Source: CAWIMX01 sp963792785 (GTDB lineage Bacteria > Acidobacteriota > Vicinamibacteria > Vicinamibacterales > CAVVIG01). Taken from it: a DNA stretch of 64,000 nt. The notes below the pieces were generated by a model. The model saw only the letters and a list, made by a program, of their open reading frames with translations, did no database searches and was not told the origin of the DNA. The stretch spans positions 1,736,001 through 1,800,000 of the forward strand of contig CAWBXO010000001.1 of NCBI GenBank assembly GCA_963792785.1, given 5' to 3'. The translations under genes and the position numbers were made by a program. Every line of letters starts with the position of its first letter. Positions within the stretch are counted from its first letter, which is position 1. This document shows positions 8,489-16,534 of the stretch, piece after piece.

Positions 8489-10084
8489 CTACGGATCCCG
8501 CTTCGCATAGAGGTCGAACGCCGGGCCGGGCCGCTTCAGGCCGCCGAGCTTCGTGAGCGGGAGGAAGAACGCGTCCTGCTGATCGTAGATGCGGCCCGGG
8601 GGAGGCGGCGACGTCTCCGTGCGAAACGATCGGACGAGGGTGTAACGCGCGTCGAGGATCGCCTGGAGCCCGTCGGGGACCCGGCTGTACAGCACGAGGG
8701 GCGATCGCTGCACCAGCACCCAATCCGGCTCGCCGGGGTTGAACGACCCCGACGCGGGATCGAAGGACGCGGCACGCACGTCGACGTCGAGCGGAGCATT
8801 CCCGTAGCTCCTATCCGTCTGGTAGAACAGGCTGCCCGGGGGCACCAATTCGTTGAGCGCCTCGGCGGTCACCACCCGATTGTCGGTCGCCGTGAACAGG
8901 CGGTCCAACTGGACGACCTTGACGGCGCTCGGCACGATGAGCGCGAGCGTCGCGACCGCGATCAGCGCCCCGCGACGCCGCACCGGCCAGGTGTGGGCCA
9001 CCCGCCGGGCCGCCCACACGACGAACCACGCCGCCGTCAGGCAGAGGAACGGCACCACGGGCAGGATGTACCGGGCAAAGACGGCGTACCCCCGTCCCGC
9101 AACCATGTAGTAGCTGATCGGAAAAGCGAGGAGCACGAGCGACACGCGCGGCCGCGTGATCAACAGCACCACGATTCCGGCCGCGGCGGCGAGCAGCATC
9201 GGCCAGCCGATGGCGGCCGGCAGAACCGCGTGCGCGTAATACCACCACCCCGGTCCGAGGTTCACGCCGTTGCCGGTTCCGAGCGCGGACTGGACCGATC
9301 CCGTATCGGCGCGGAACCGCGACCATTCCAGCAGGATGTACGGCGACGCGCCGAAGAAGCCGGCGGCCATGGCCACCGTGTAGGCGACGCCCTCCGCGAT
9401 TTGCCGTCCCAGGCGCGACACGCGGGGAGGCCGGGCGGCATCAGCCGTCCGGAACACCCAGGCCACGGCGAAGGGCGCGGCCGTCCCGAGGCCGTTGTAT
9501 TTCGTCGACCCCGCCAGACCGCTGACGAGGCCCGCGGCCACGACCGCGCCAAACCCGCCGCGCTCGTGCCACCGCAGGATCAGCAGCACGGCGCAGACGA
9601 CGAGCGCGGTCATGGGGATGTCGGTCACGCCGAAATGCGAATCGCGCACGTGCAGAAAGGCGAGCGCGAGAAACAGGGCGGCGACGAGCCCCACGGTCTC
9701 GTCGAAGATCCGGCGGCCGATGGCGTACACCCACCAGACCGTCGCCACGCCGAAGAGCGCCGACAACCCGCGCGAGATGTAGAAGAAGGGCGCGAGGCTC
9801 TGTCGGCGGGACTCGGCGAACGCGGCCAGCGACGTGAACCCGTGGAACGGACGCCCCAGGAAGACGTAGGCGGCATAGGCGAGCGCCACGGTGTAGGAGA
9901 ACAGCGTCGGCCACTGGAAGAACTGCGGCTCGAAGTTGCCGGCCAGGTACCGGACGGCGGCCGGCCCGGCGATCTGCGTCTCGTCGGGCCGTGCCATGGC
10001 CGCCGGCAGTCCGAACCCGAGGCCCCAGACGCGCACGGCCACGGCGATCGCCAGCACCACCCAGATCCAGCGGCGGGCCTTCAT
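8489..10084 (-). CDS. GT-C-fold membrane glycosyltransferase (GT39/ArnT-like)
   Basis: The 531-aa polytopic protein has roughly 10-12 hydrophobic segments. It begins with a membrane helix (RWIWVVLAIAVAVRVWGLGFG), then a short periplasmic loop with acidic residues (MARPDETQ) in the position where GT-C enzymes keep their catalytic Asp/Glu. A hydrophilic C-terminal domain of about 130 residues follows. Such enzymes use polyprenyl-phosphate sugars to glycosylate lipid or protein outside the inner membrane; donor and acceptor here are unknown. The ATG at 10084 overlaps the TGA of the upstream membrane gene (ATGA), which implies translational coupling. Assignment rests on topology and overall resemblance. 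Confidence 0.7.
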   Translation of the reverse strand: MKARRWIWVVLAIAVAVRVWGLGFGLPAAMARPDETQIAGPAAVRYLAGNFEPQFFQWPTLFSYTVALAYAAYVFLGRPFHGFTSLAAFAESRRQSLAPFFYISRGLSALFGVATVWWVYAIGRRIFDETVGLVAALFLALAFLHVRDSHFGVTDIPMTALVVCAVLLILRWHERGGFGAVVAAGLVSGLAGSTKYNGLGTAAPFAVAWVFRTADAARPPRVSRLGRQIAEGVAYTVAMAAGFFGASPYILLEWSRFRADTGSVQSALGTGNGVNLGPGWWYYAHAVLPAAIGWPMLLAAAAGIVVLLITRPRVSLVLLAFPISYYMVAGRGYAVFARYILPVVPFLCLTAAWFVVWAARRVAHTWPVRRRGALIAVATLALIVPSAVKVVQLDRLFTATDNRVVTAEALNELVPPGSLFYQTDRSYGNAPLDVDVRAASFDPASGSFNPGEPDWVLVQRSPLVLYSRVPDGLQAILDARYTLVRSFRTETSPPPPGRIYDQQDAFFLPLTKLGGLKRPGPAFDLYAKRDP

Positions 10085-11454
10085 GACTCCCCGAGGAACT
10101 GGTACGTCACGTCGCCCTGCGCGTCGATGGTCGCCATCCATGGTGCCCCGTGAACGATCTTCCCGCCGAGGACGAGGACCAGGAACTCGGCGTTCGACGT
10201 GGGCGGTAGCGGAAAGGCGGCGCGCACCGCGCGCATCGGCACGCCCCGCCTGGTGATCGCGCGCGCCGCGCGCACGAGCACGCGATACTCCGGCATCCGG
10301 TTCGTCGTGACCGCCAGACGGGCCCGGGCCGGCACCATGGCGAGGGCGCCCGCCAGGAGGGCGATGCTGAACCCCTGCAGTGCCCGCTTCGGCAGATAGG
10401 CCGCGGCCGCCAGCACCACCGTCAGGACCGCGCACGGCATGAGCGACAGGTAGTAGTAATCGTCGAGGCCGCCCAGGAAGAGCGCGAAACCGCCGATCGC
10501 GAGCGCCATCGGCAGCACGGTGACGGCCAGCAGCGCGGGGTCGCGCCGGTAGCGAACGATCAGGATCGCGGACGCCGCGAGGAGGATCAATCCGGGAACC
10601 GGCAGCGCCAGGGGCGGGCCTTCGGTATTCGCGAACGCGTGCACCAGGCCGCTGACGCTCGTCCCGAGCTGCGGCGCCGCGCCGCCCGTGACGACCCGCG
10701 CCACGCTGTCACGCACCGCGCCCATCGCGTCGCCGCCCGATGGCACCGTGAGGCGGAACCAGAGGTACGGCAGCTGCAGGACCGCCACCACGGTGGCGAC
10801 AACGCCCGCGCGCCGCAGGAGCGTGGGCCACGCGCGCGCGATCAGCGGCTCGATCGCGATGGCCGCGAACACGCCGGCGGTGACGTAGATCGCGCCGGTA
10901 TACGCGTGCACCGCGGCCCAGGCGACGGCAGCCGTCGTCGCCACCTTCGCCGGAGATCCCCGGTGCCAGTCGAGCAACACCAGCGCGATCGCGCACTTGG
11001 CGAGCGTCGAGCCGACGACCGGATTCCAGATGACGGCGGCCAGCGACAGATCGAACGCGGCGCTCACCAGCAGGACAACGACCGCGAGGGCCGTCGCGAC
11101 CGACTGCGTGCGCCGCCACAGGGCCACCAGCAGGAGCGCGTCCACGCCTGACTGGAGGGCCGCCTGCCCGATGCCGCCGGCATGCGGCAGGTTGTCGAAC
11201 CACGGGCCGACGACCACGCGAATCACCCAGAGGATCCAGTAGAACGCGGGGCCGATCGTGTAACCGCCGACGTGCGTCGCCGGGCCGACGAGCGGAAGAT
11301 CGTGAAAGCTCCCGAGCACGGTGCCCCAGTCGCGCATCTGATCGCGCAGCATCCAGAACGCGTCGGAGATGCCGTGCACCCGGAGGGCGAAGGCGCCGAT
11401 GAACGTCAGGACGATCAGTGTGCGGCGCGTCACGGAATCGCGGAAATTATACAC
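10081..11454 (-). CDS. Polytopic membrane protein, probable GT-C-like glycosyltransferase
   Basis: The protein has up to 457 aa and about ten hydrophobic helices. The N-terminus is a helix followed by DAFWMLRDQMRDW, which again places acidic residues in the first periplasmic loop, as in GT-C enzymes. No family motif beyond that is clear. It overlaps the downstream GT39-like gene by 4 nt, so the two may work on the same glycan. GTG 11454 is the longest start; GTG 11433 is an alternative that skips VYNFRDS and begins at the positively charged leader. The frameshifted Tat-signal gene ends 6 nt upstream, so all these genes may be co-transcribed. Confidence 0.65.
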   Translation of the reverse strand: MYNFRDSVTRRTLIVLTFIGAFALRVHGISDAFWMLRDQMRDWGTVLGSFHDLPLVGPATHVGGYTIGPAFYWILWVIRVVVGPWFDNLPHAGGIGQAALQSGVDALLLVALWRRTQSVATALAVVVLLVSAAFDLSLAAVIWNPVVGSTLAKCAIALVLLDWHRGSPAKVATTAAVAWAAVHAYTGAIYVTAGVFAAIAIEPLIARAWPTLLRRAGVVATVVAVLQLPYLWFRLTVPSGGDAMGAVRDSVARVVTGGAAPQLGTSVSGLVHAFANTEGPPLALPVPGLILLAASAILIVRYRRDPALLAVTVLPMALAIGGFALFLGGLDDYYYLSLMPCAVLTVVLAAAAYLPKRALQGFSIALLAGALAMVPARARLAVTTNRMPEYRVLVRAARAITRRGVPMRAVRAAFPLPPTSNAEFLVLVLGGKIVHGAPWMATIDAQGDVTYQFLGES

Positions 11455-11460
11455 ACCGCT

Positions 11461-11776
11461 CTATCGATTATCGTACGGCGGCCCGATGTAGCTGGCCTGC
11501 GGGAAGTCGGCGCGCATGATGAGCGTCGTCTCCATCAGCGCGATCGTGTAGTGCCCGGCCGCGTCGCTTCAGGTACTCCTTCTGCCGCGCGCGGACCTGG
11601 GCGATCTCGGTGAACTCCCGGCTCGAGGCGATCGTCTTGCGCAGTTCGTCGAGCCTGTCGACGATCCCGGAGACGTCCATCCGATCCTGCGGCGCGCCAG
11701 CCGCGTCCGCCCCGGCGCCCCTGCCCAGCCACCCTCCCAGTACCGTGCCCCCCAACAACTCGCGTCGTGCGATCAT
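11461..11776 (-). pseudogene. Small Tat-signal exported protein, frameshifted
   Basis: Starting at ATG 11776, with a GGGAGGG ribosome site just upstream, the reading opens MIARRELLGGTVLGGWLG, a twin-arginine-like signal. It continues as a helical region to RQKEYLK near 11570. A one-base insertion there breaks the frame. After correction it continues DAAGHYTIALMETTLIMRA and ends YIGPPYDNR at a TAG at 11461-11463, giving about 104 aa. Uncorrected, the reading runs on into low-complexity Arg/His sequence. The family is not recognised. The defect may be a true mutation or an assembly error; the clean C-terminal continuation favours an intact or very recent gene. Confidence 0.6.
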
Positions 11777-11844
11777 CGCGCCCTCCCGGTTTGCCGCCGG
11801 CATCACCGTGTCTCCAGGACGAACACTGCTATCATGCCGGATCG

Positions 11845-12210
11845 ATGGATCGAACCTTCCTGCTCGCTGGCGCCCTGGCCGGCGCGACCGCGGTGGCCTT
11901 CGGCGCGTTCGGCGCGCACGCCCTGCGCGCGCGCCTGTCGCCCGAAATGCTCGCGGTCTTCGAAACCGGCGTCCGCTACCAGATGTATCACGCGCTCGCC
12001 CTGCTGGCCGTGGCCGCGGCCATGGGACGCCTCGACGGCACCCGGCTCCTGACCGCCGCCGGCTGGCTCTTCACCGCCGGCATCGTCCTCTTCTCCGGCA
12101 GCCTCTACGCGCTCGCCCTCACCGGCGTCACCGTGCTCGGCGCGATCACCCCGATCGGGGGGGTCGCTTTCATCGCAGGGTGGATCTGCCTCGCGATATC
12201 AGCCATTTAA
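11845..12210 (+). CDS. DUF423 family membrane protein
   Basis: The 121-aa protein has four predicted helices and the DUF423 hallmark GALAGATAVAFGAFGAHALR near the N-terminus, then YQMYHALALLAVA and GAITPIGGVAFIAGW. The family is widespread, resides in the inner membrane and has no established function. A TATCAT hexamer ends 9 nt before the ATG with no clear Shine-Dalgarno, so the mRNA may be leaderless. It is a single gene that converges on the ABC ATPase gene. Confidence 0.88.
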   Translation: MDRTFLLAGALAGATAVAFGAFGAHALRARLSPEMLAVFETGVRYQMYHALALLAVAAAMGRLDGTRLLTAAGWLFTAGIVLFSGSLYALALTGVTVLGAITPIGGVAFIAGWICLAISAI

Positions 12211-12237
12211 CGGCATCGAAGAGGTTCCACGAGTTCC

Positions 12238-12264
12238 CGAACCCCAGAACCCCTAGAACCCCTA
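12238..12264 (-). repeat. Tandem TTCTAGGGG repeat fused to a stop codon (G4-type)
   Basis: On the minus strand the ABC ATPase gene ends TTC TAG and runs straight into GGGGTTCTAGGGGTTCTGGGG, then TTCGGG. This is two to three copies of a 9-nt unit, with four G-runs separated by 3-5 nt and able to form a quadruplex. The repeated unit re-creates an in-frame TAG. It lies in the convergent gap with DUF423. Confidence 0.7.
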
Positions 12265-13074
12265 GAACCGCATGTAGTAGTAATCCCCATTCATCCCGAC
12301 GGCCATCGGTACCTCGAATAGCGCGCTGAGCGGTGCGGCGGCGAGGATTTCGGCCTTCGGTCCGTCAGCCGCGACGCGGCCACGCGACAGCAGCACGACG
12401 CGCCCGATGGCCGGCACGATTTCCTCGACGTGATGCGTGACGAGCACGAGCGTGGTGCGGCCCGCGGCGGCGGCATTGACGTCGCGCAGGAAGCGGTGGC
12501 GCGCCACGACATCGAGGCCGGCCGTGGGCTCGTCGAGCACGAGTACGTCGGGATCCGAGGCGAGCGCCCGCGCGATCAGCACGCGGCGCGCCTCGCCCGT
12601 CGACATCTCGTCCAGGGCGCGCCCGCCGAGGTGGGCGGCGCCGAGACGCTCCAGCTCGGCCCGCGCCCGCGTCCGCATGGCGTCGGTGACGCGCTGGTGC
12701 GCCTGCACGCCGTGGCTCGCGAAGAACGCCGAGACGACGGCGTCCTCGCCGCGGATGCGGCCGTTGCTGTTCCCGGCGACGAAGCGCTGGTGCAGGTCGG
12801 CGGACACGACGCCGAGCCGCGACCGGAGTGCGAAGACGTCCCAGCGATCGCCGCCGAGGACACGGACCGGCGGGGGGCCGTGCGGACGGGCGAGCGCGCG
12901 ATCCTGATGCGTCAGCAGGTTCACCAGGGTCGTCTTGCCCGAGCCGTTGGGGCCGAGGATGGCGGTGTGCTCGCCGGCGCGGATCGCCAGCGTGAGGCCA
13001 TCGAGCGCGCGCGTGCCGTTCTTGAGAACGACTGCATCGGTGAGCTCGAGCACGATCGAGCCGTCGTGGGTCAC
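12262..13074 (-). CDS. ABC transporter ATP-binding protein
   Basis: The 270-aa nucleotide-binding subunit has Walker A GPNGSGKTT (about 44-52), signature STGEARRVLIARAL (about 166), Walker B VLVLDEPTAGLD (about 187-198) and the H-loop in VTHHVEE (about 221). The signature motif is STGE in place of the usual LSGGQ. No permease or binding-protein gene is adjacent, so the substrate is open; the sequence resembles ModF/YlmA-like ATPases, which also lack LSGGQ. The start is GTG 13074, chosen because it directly precedes the first strand and leaves a 37-nt divergent gap to the START-like gene. Confidence 0.85.
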   Translation of the reverse strand: MTHDGSIVLELTDAVVLKNGTRALDGLTLAIRAGEHTAILGPNGSGKTTLVNLLTHQDRALARPHGPPPVRVLGGDRWDVFALRSRLGVVSADLHQRFVAGNSNGRIRGEDAVVSAFFASHGVQAHQRVTDAMRTRARAELERLGAAHLGGRALDEMSTGEARRVLIARALASDPDVLVLDEPTAGLDVVARHRFLRDVNAAAAGRTTLVLVTHHVEEIVPAIGRVVLLSRGRVAADGPKAEILAAAPLSALFEVPMAVGMNGDYYYMRF

Positions 13075-13111
13075 CCGACAAGAATAGTCCGATCGCGTGG
13101 TAGATTCGGGC

Positions 13112-13945
13112 ATGGCCCGCCTGCCGGCTGCCATCGCTCTCGCCTCGCTCGTCGTCCTGGCGGCGGGGCCGGCCCGCGCAGCGGACCTCCAGCCCGCCAC
13201 CCTCGCCGCCTTTACCCGCTACGTCCAGCTGACCGAGGCGCGCATCGCCGCCGACGAGGCGGACCCGGCCCGGTTCCTCTGGATCGACACCCTCACCGGC
13301 GATCACCGGCGCGACGCGCTCGCCACGCTCGGCCGCGGCGAGGTGGCCATCGAGCGGCTGCAGACGCTCGACCACGGCCGCAAGATCACGATAGACGATG
13401 GGCTGATTCACCACTGGGTCGGCACCGTGTTCGTGCCGGGCGCGACCGTCGACGAGGCCGTCGCGCTGATGCAGGACTACGACCATCACGCGGACATCTT
13501 CACGCCGGCCATCACGGCGTCGCGCACGATCAGCCGCGACGGCAACCACTTCCGCGTGTTCCTGCGCTTCTACATGAAGAAGGTCCTCGCCGCGACCGTG
13601 AACACCGAGAACGACGTCGACTTCCTCCGCCCATCCGCGGATCGCGCGTACAGCGCCATTCGCAGCACGCGCGTCGCCGAGGTGGACGATCCCGGCACGC
13701 CCGAGGAGCACGAGCGCGAGCCGGGCCACGACAGCGGGTTCGTGTGGCGGCTCAACACGTACTGGCGCTTTCTCCAGCGGGACGGCGGCACCTACATCCA
13801 GTGCGAGTCGGTGTCGCTCTCGCGCGACGTGCCGTTCGGATTGGGCTGGATCATCAAGCCCTTCATCACTGGCGTCCCCAGGGACGCATTGACGTTCATG
13901 CTCGAGCGGACGCGCAAGACGCTCGGACCACGGGAGGCACACTGA
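13112..13945 (+). CDS. Exported START/SRPBCC-like protein of unknown function
   Basis: The 277-aa protein has a Sec signal peptide ending near GPARAADL (about residue 23). The mature part contains a region (about 105-270) with the look of a START/polyketide-cyclase-like fold: VPGATVDEAVALMQDYDHHADIF, an RVFLRFYMKK strand, and a C-terminal helix (LGWIIKPFITGVPRDALTFM). Such folds bind hydrophobic ligands; no ligand can be named. The ATG at 13112 is preceded 5 nt upstream by TAGATT and lacks a Shine-Dalgarno; a GTG at 13097 is the alternative. Its stop overlaps the start of the M2 peptidase gene by one base (TGATG), so the two are probably co-expressed. Confidence 0.6.
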   Translation: MARLPAAIALASLVVLAAGPARAADLQPATLAAFTRYVQLTEARIAADEADPARFLWIDTLTGDHRRDALATLGRGEVAIERLQTLDHGRKITIDDGLIHHWVGTVFVPGATVDEAVALMQDYDHHADIFTPAITASRTISRDGNHFRVFLRFYMKKVLAATVNTENDVDFLRPSADRAYSAIRSTRVAEVDDPGTPEEHEREPGHDSGFVWRLNTYWRFLQRDGGTYIQCESVSLSRDVPFGLGWIIKPFITGVPRDALTFMLERTRKTLGPREAH

Positions 13946-15765
13946 TGCGGAGCATGCGGACCACCGTCGCCGGGTTCGGCCTCATCGCGGCGTGCGCGGC
14001 GGCCGCCGCGTGCGGCGGAGGCGCCACCGCGGCGCCGACGCCGGACGAGGCGCTGGCGTTCGTCGCGCACGCCAACGACGAACTGCGCCGGGTGGACCTC
14101 GCCGGCGAGCAGGCCGGCTGGGTCGCCCAGAACTTCATCACGCAGGACACCGAAGCCATCGAGGCCCGGGCCTCGAAGGAATTCAGCAGCACGATCGCCG
14201 GACTCGCCAAGGAGGCCGTGCGCTTCGACCACGTGGATGTCGCACCGGAGGTGCGGCGGCAGATCGATCTGCTGAAGCTGTCGCTCGTGCTGGCGACGCC
14301 GGCCGATGACGCCAAGGCCGAGGAGCTGACGACGATCATGTCGCGCCTCGAGGCGACGTACGGCAAGGGCACGTGGTGCGCCGACCCCGCCAGGCCGGAC
14401 GACTGCCTGAACATCGACGACATCACCACGATCATGGCCACCTCACGGGACCCCGCGCGGCTGCGGCAGGTGTGGGAGGGCTGGCGCACGGTGTCCCCGC
14501 CGATGAAGCCCGACTACGCGCGCTTCGTCGAGCTCTCGAATGAAGGCGCGCGTGAGCTGGGCTTCGCCGACACCGGCGCGATGTGGCGCGCGAAGTACGA
14601 CATGCCCCCGGACGATTTCACGGCGGAGCTCGAGCGGCTTTGGGGCCAGGTCGAGCCGCTCTACAACAAGCTGCACGCCTACGTGCGGATGAAGCTGCGG
14701 CAGAAGTACGGCGACCTCGTTCCGGCCGACGGCCCGATTCCCGCGTACCTGCTCGGCAACATCTGGGCGCAGGACTGGTCGAACGTCTACGATCTGGTCG
14801 CGCCGCCCGGCGGCGGCGCGGGCTACGACCTCACGGATCTCCTGAAGCGCCAGCACACCGGCGCGCTCGATATGGTGCGGATGGGCGAGCGCTTCTACAC
14901 TTCCCTCGGCTTCGCGCCGCTGCCGCCCACGTTCTGGGAGCGATCGCTCTTCACCCGCCCGAAGGACCGCGACGTCGTGTGCCACGCGAGCGCGTGGGAC
15001 ATCGACATGCAGGACGACATCCGCATCAAGGTGTGCCTCACGCCGACGGCCGAGGACTTCTCCACGATCCATCACGAGCTCGGCCACAACTTCTACCAGC
15101 GCGCCTACGACACGCAGCCGCCGCTCTTCCGCGACGGCGCGAACGACGGCTTCCACGAAGCCATCGGCGACACGATCGCGCTCTCGGTCACGCCGGAGTA
15201 CCTCGTGAAGATCGGGCTGCTCGACAAGGCCCCGGACGCGTCGCGCGACATCGGCCTGCTCCTCTCGCGCGCGCTCGAGAAGGTGTCGTTCCTGCCCTTC
15301 GGCCTGCTCATCGACCAGTGGCGGTGGCAGGTGTTCTCGGGCGCGGTGACGCCGGATCACTACAACCAGGCCTGGTGGGATCTGCGGCTGAAGTACCAGG
15401 GCATCGCGCCGCCCTCGCCGCGCGGTGAGAACTTCTTCGATCCCGGCGCGAAGTACCACATCCCGGACAACACGCCGTACATGCGCTACTTCCTCGCGTT
15501 CATCCTCGAGTTCCAGTTCCATCGCGCGCTCGCGGAGGAAGCCGGCTGCACGCTGCCGCTGCACCGCTGCTCGATCTACGAAAGTGCGGCGGCGGGCAAG
15601 AAGCTGCAGACGATGCTCGAGATGGGCCGGTCGAAGCCGTGGCAGGACGCGCTGGAGGAGATGACCGGATCGCGCCAGATGGATGCGTCGGCGATCCTCG
15701 ACTACTTCGCGCCGCTGTCGACGTGGCTGGACGAGCAGCTGAAGGGCCAGCCGATCGGCTGGTGA
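13945..15765 (+). CDS. M2 family (ACE-like) zinc peptidyl-dipeptidase, lipoprotein
   Basis: The 606-aa metallopeptidase is of the angiotensin-converting-enzyme family and removes C-terminal dipeptides. The zinc motif HELGH is at 377-381 and the third ligand Glu at 405 in GFHEAIGD. The 28-residue spacing matches ACE (H383 to E411). The leader GLIAACAAAAACGGG suggests a lipoprotein anchored at one of the alternative cysteines near residues 17-23. Conserved YMRYFLAFILEFQFHRAL lies near the C-terminus. Bacterial M2 enzymes are periplasmic; the natural substrate here is unknown. The start overlaps the stop of the START-like gene. Confidence 0.92.
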   Translation: MRSMRTTVAGFGLIAACAAAAACGGGATAAPTPDEALAFVAHANDELRRVDLAGEQAGWVAQNFITQDTEAIEARASKEFSSTIAGLAKEAVRFDHVDVAPEVRRQIDLLKLSLVLATPADDAKAEELTTIMSRLEATYGKGTWCADPARPDDCLNIDDITTIMATSRDPARLRQVWEGWRTVSPPMKPDYARFVELSNEGARELGFADTGAMWRAKYDMPPDDFTAELERLWGQVEPLYNKLHAYVRMKLRQKYGDLVPADGPIPAYLLGNIWAQDWSNVYDLVAPPGGGAGYDLTDLLKRQHTGALDMVRMGERFYTSLGFAPLPPTFWERSLFTRPKDRDVVCHASAWDIDMQDDIRIKVCLTPTAEDFSTIHHELGHNFYQRAYDTQPPLFRDGANDGFHEAIGDTIALSVTPEYLVKIGLLDKAPDASRDIGLLLSRALEKVSFLPFGLLIDQWRWQVFSGAVTPDHYNQAWWDLRLKYQGIAPPSPRGENFFDPGAKYHIPDNTPYMRYFLAFILEFQFHRALAEEAGCTLPLHRCSIYESAAAGKKLQTMLEMGRSKPWQDALEEMTGSRQMDASAILDYFAPLSTWLDEQLKGQPIGW

Positions 15766-16055
15766 TCACGCTGCGATCGGGTCACGGAAAGGCAACCACG
15801 AAGGCCCGAAGAAGCCTTTTCTCGGAAGAGACGCAGCGCCCGGACGGGTCGGCCGCAGTGCGGCACTCGGGCTAATGCCGCGCCGGCCTCAGGGAGCTCG
15901 CGCTCGAAAACCGCGCCTCCGTCCGCGCAGCTTTCATACTGACGCCCCTCGCATCCCGCCTAACTCGGGATCCCGATCGCGGGCGACCTCTATGGCTACA
16001 CGTGCGGGCTCGTCATGTCCTGCAACTGTGCGCTCTTCGCATCGCACAACATCGC

Positions 16056-16312
16056 CAACGGAGAAGACGACCTCACCACAAGATGTTCACGGCCGTAACG
16101 AAGCCCTCAACCCAATGGTCGAGTCCAACCTCGTAGGCGTCGATCGAGAATCCATCGGGCCAATCCCGAAAGCCTGGCTGCTCGCAAAGGCGTGCAGCGG
16201 CAGCTTCGGCATCAAACTGGGTGGCCTACACACCGATCAACTTGACCTCATCGCGCCCCCAGCACTCATGTTCGTGTTGAAGGACGAAGACAGTGTTCAT
16301 GTGACCGTCTAG
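16056..16312 (+). pseudogene. Possible remnant of a foreign gene
   Basis: A reading that closes with TAG at 16310-16312 carries protein-like sequence over its last 70-85 residues (for example PIPKAWLLAKACSGSFGIKL and QLDLIAPPALMFVLKDED). It sits in DNA of lower GC than its neighbours. Upstream in this frame the sequence becomes Arg/Ser-rich and looks non-coding. Another frame upstream (about 15985-16099) reads GDLYGYTCGLVMSCNCALF, so a frameshifted gene fragment is possible. I do not recognise the family. It could also be chance. Confidence 0.25.
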
Positions 16313-16413
16313 GTACTTGTTGAACGAAACCGGCTGCGAAGGAATCCCGATCTAGGGGAGAGGTGGTTTTCAGGCCAATGTCCGATCGGCCCGGGTGCCT
16401 CTGGCATGATCGA

Positions 16414-16447
16414 ACAGAAAAAGAGCGGGCCCGAAGGCCCGCCCCTT
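16414..16447 (-). terminator. Rho-independent terminator of PQQ gene A
   Basis: On the minus strand, a perfect 7-bp stem GCGGGCC/GGCCCGC with loop TTCG is followed by TCTTTTTCT. It lies about 90 nt beyond the stop codon at 16535, in the correct orientation. Confidence 0.85.
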
Positions 16448-16466
16448 TCGTCGTGCTGAAGTCCGA

Positions 16467-16531
16467 TGCCGCTAACGTCTAATGGCTAACGTCTAACGGC
16501 TCATCGGCTAACGGCTAACCGCTAACGGCTT
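16467..16531 (-). repeat. Degenerate GCCGTTA heptad repeats after a stop codon
   Basis: On the minus strand, starting a few bases after the TAG of PQQ gene A, run GCCGTTA, GCGGTTA, GCCGTTA, GCCGATGA, GCCGTTA, GACGTTA, GCCATTA, GACGTTA, GCGGCAT. A 7-nt period brings the TAG formed at TTA|G junctions into all three frames in turn. The array lies between the stop codon and the terminator, so it is probably transcribed. Confidence 0.75.
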
Positions 16532-16534
16532 CGT

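Larger units (their letters stand above)
15766..16534. other. Long convergent gap with repeat copy and low-GC remnant
   Basis: This 769-nt gap lies between the M2 peptidase and PQQ gene A. It holds one copy of the dispersed CACGGAAaGGCAnCCACGAAGGC motif (15780-15802), a stretch of visibly lower GC (about 15950-16380) with a possible gene fragment, a terminator for the leftward PQQ gene (16414-16447) and heptad repeats (16467-16531). I see no complete recognisable gene. Confidence 0.6.

Noticed and set aside
11446..11451. Perfect TATAAT on the minus strand at the start of the GT-C-like gene
   Set aside because: It overlaps codons 2-3 of the longest reading and has no -35 partner at 16-18 nt. 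The upstream gene ends 6 nt before, which favours read-through. It remains possible only if GTG 11433 is the real start.
15766..16534. tRNA or structured RNA gene in the long gap
   Set aside because: No cloverleaf with a GGTTCGAATCC-type T-loop was found by eye; only the terminator hairpin and repeats are convincing.
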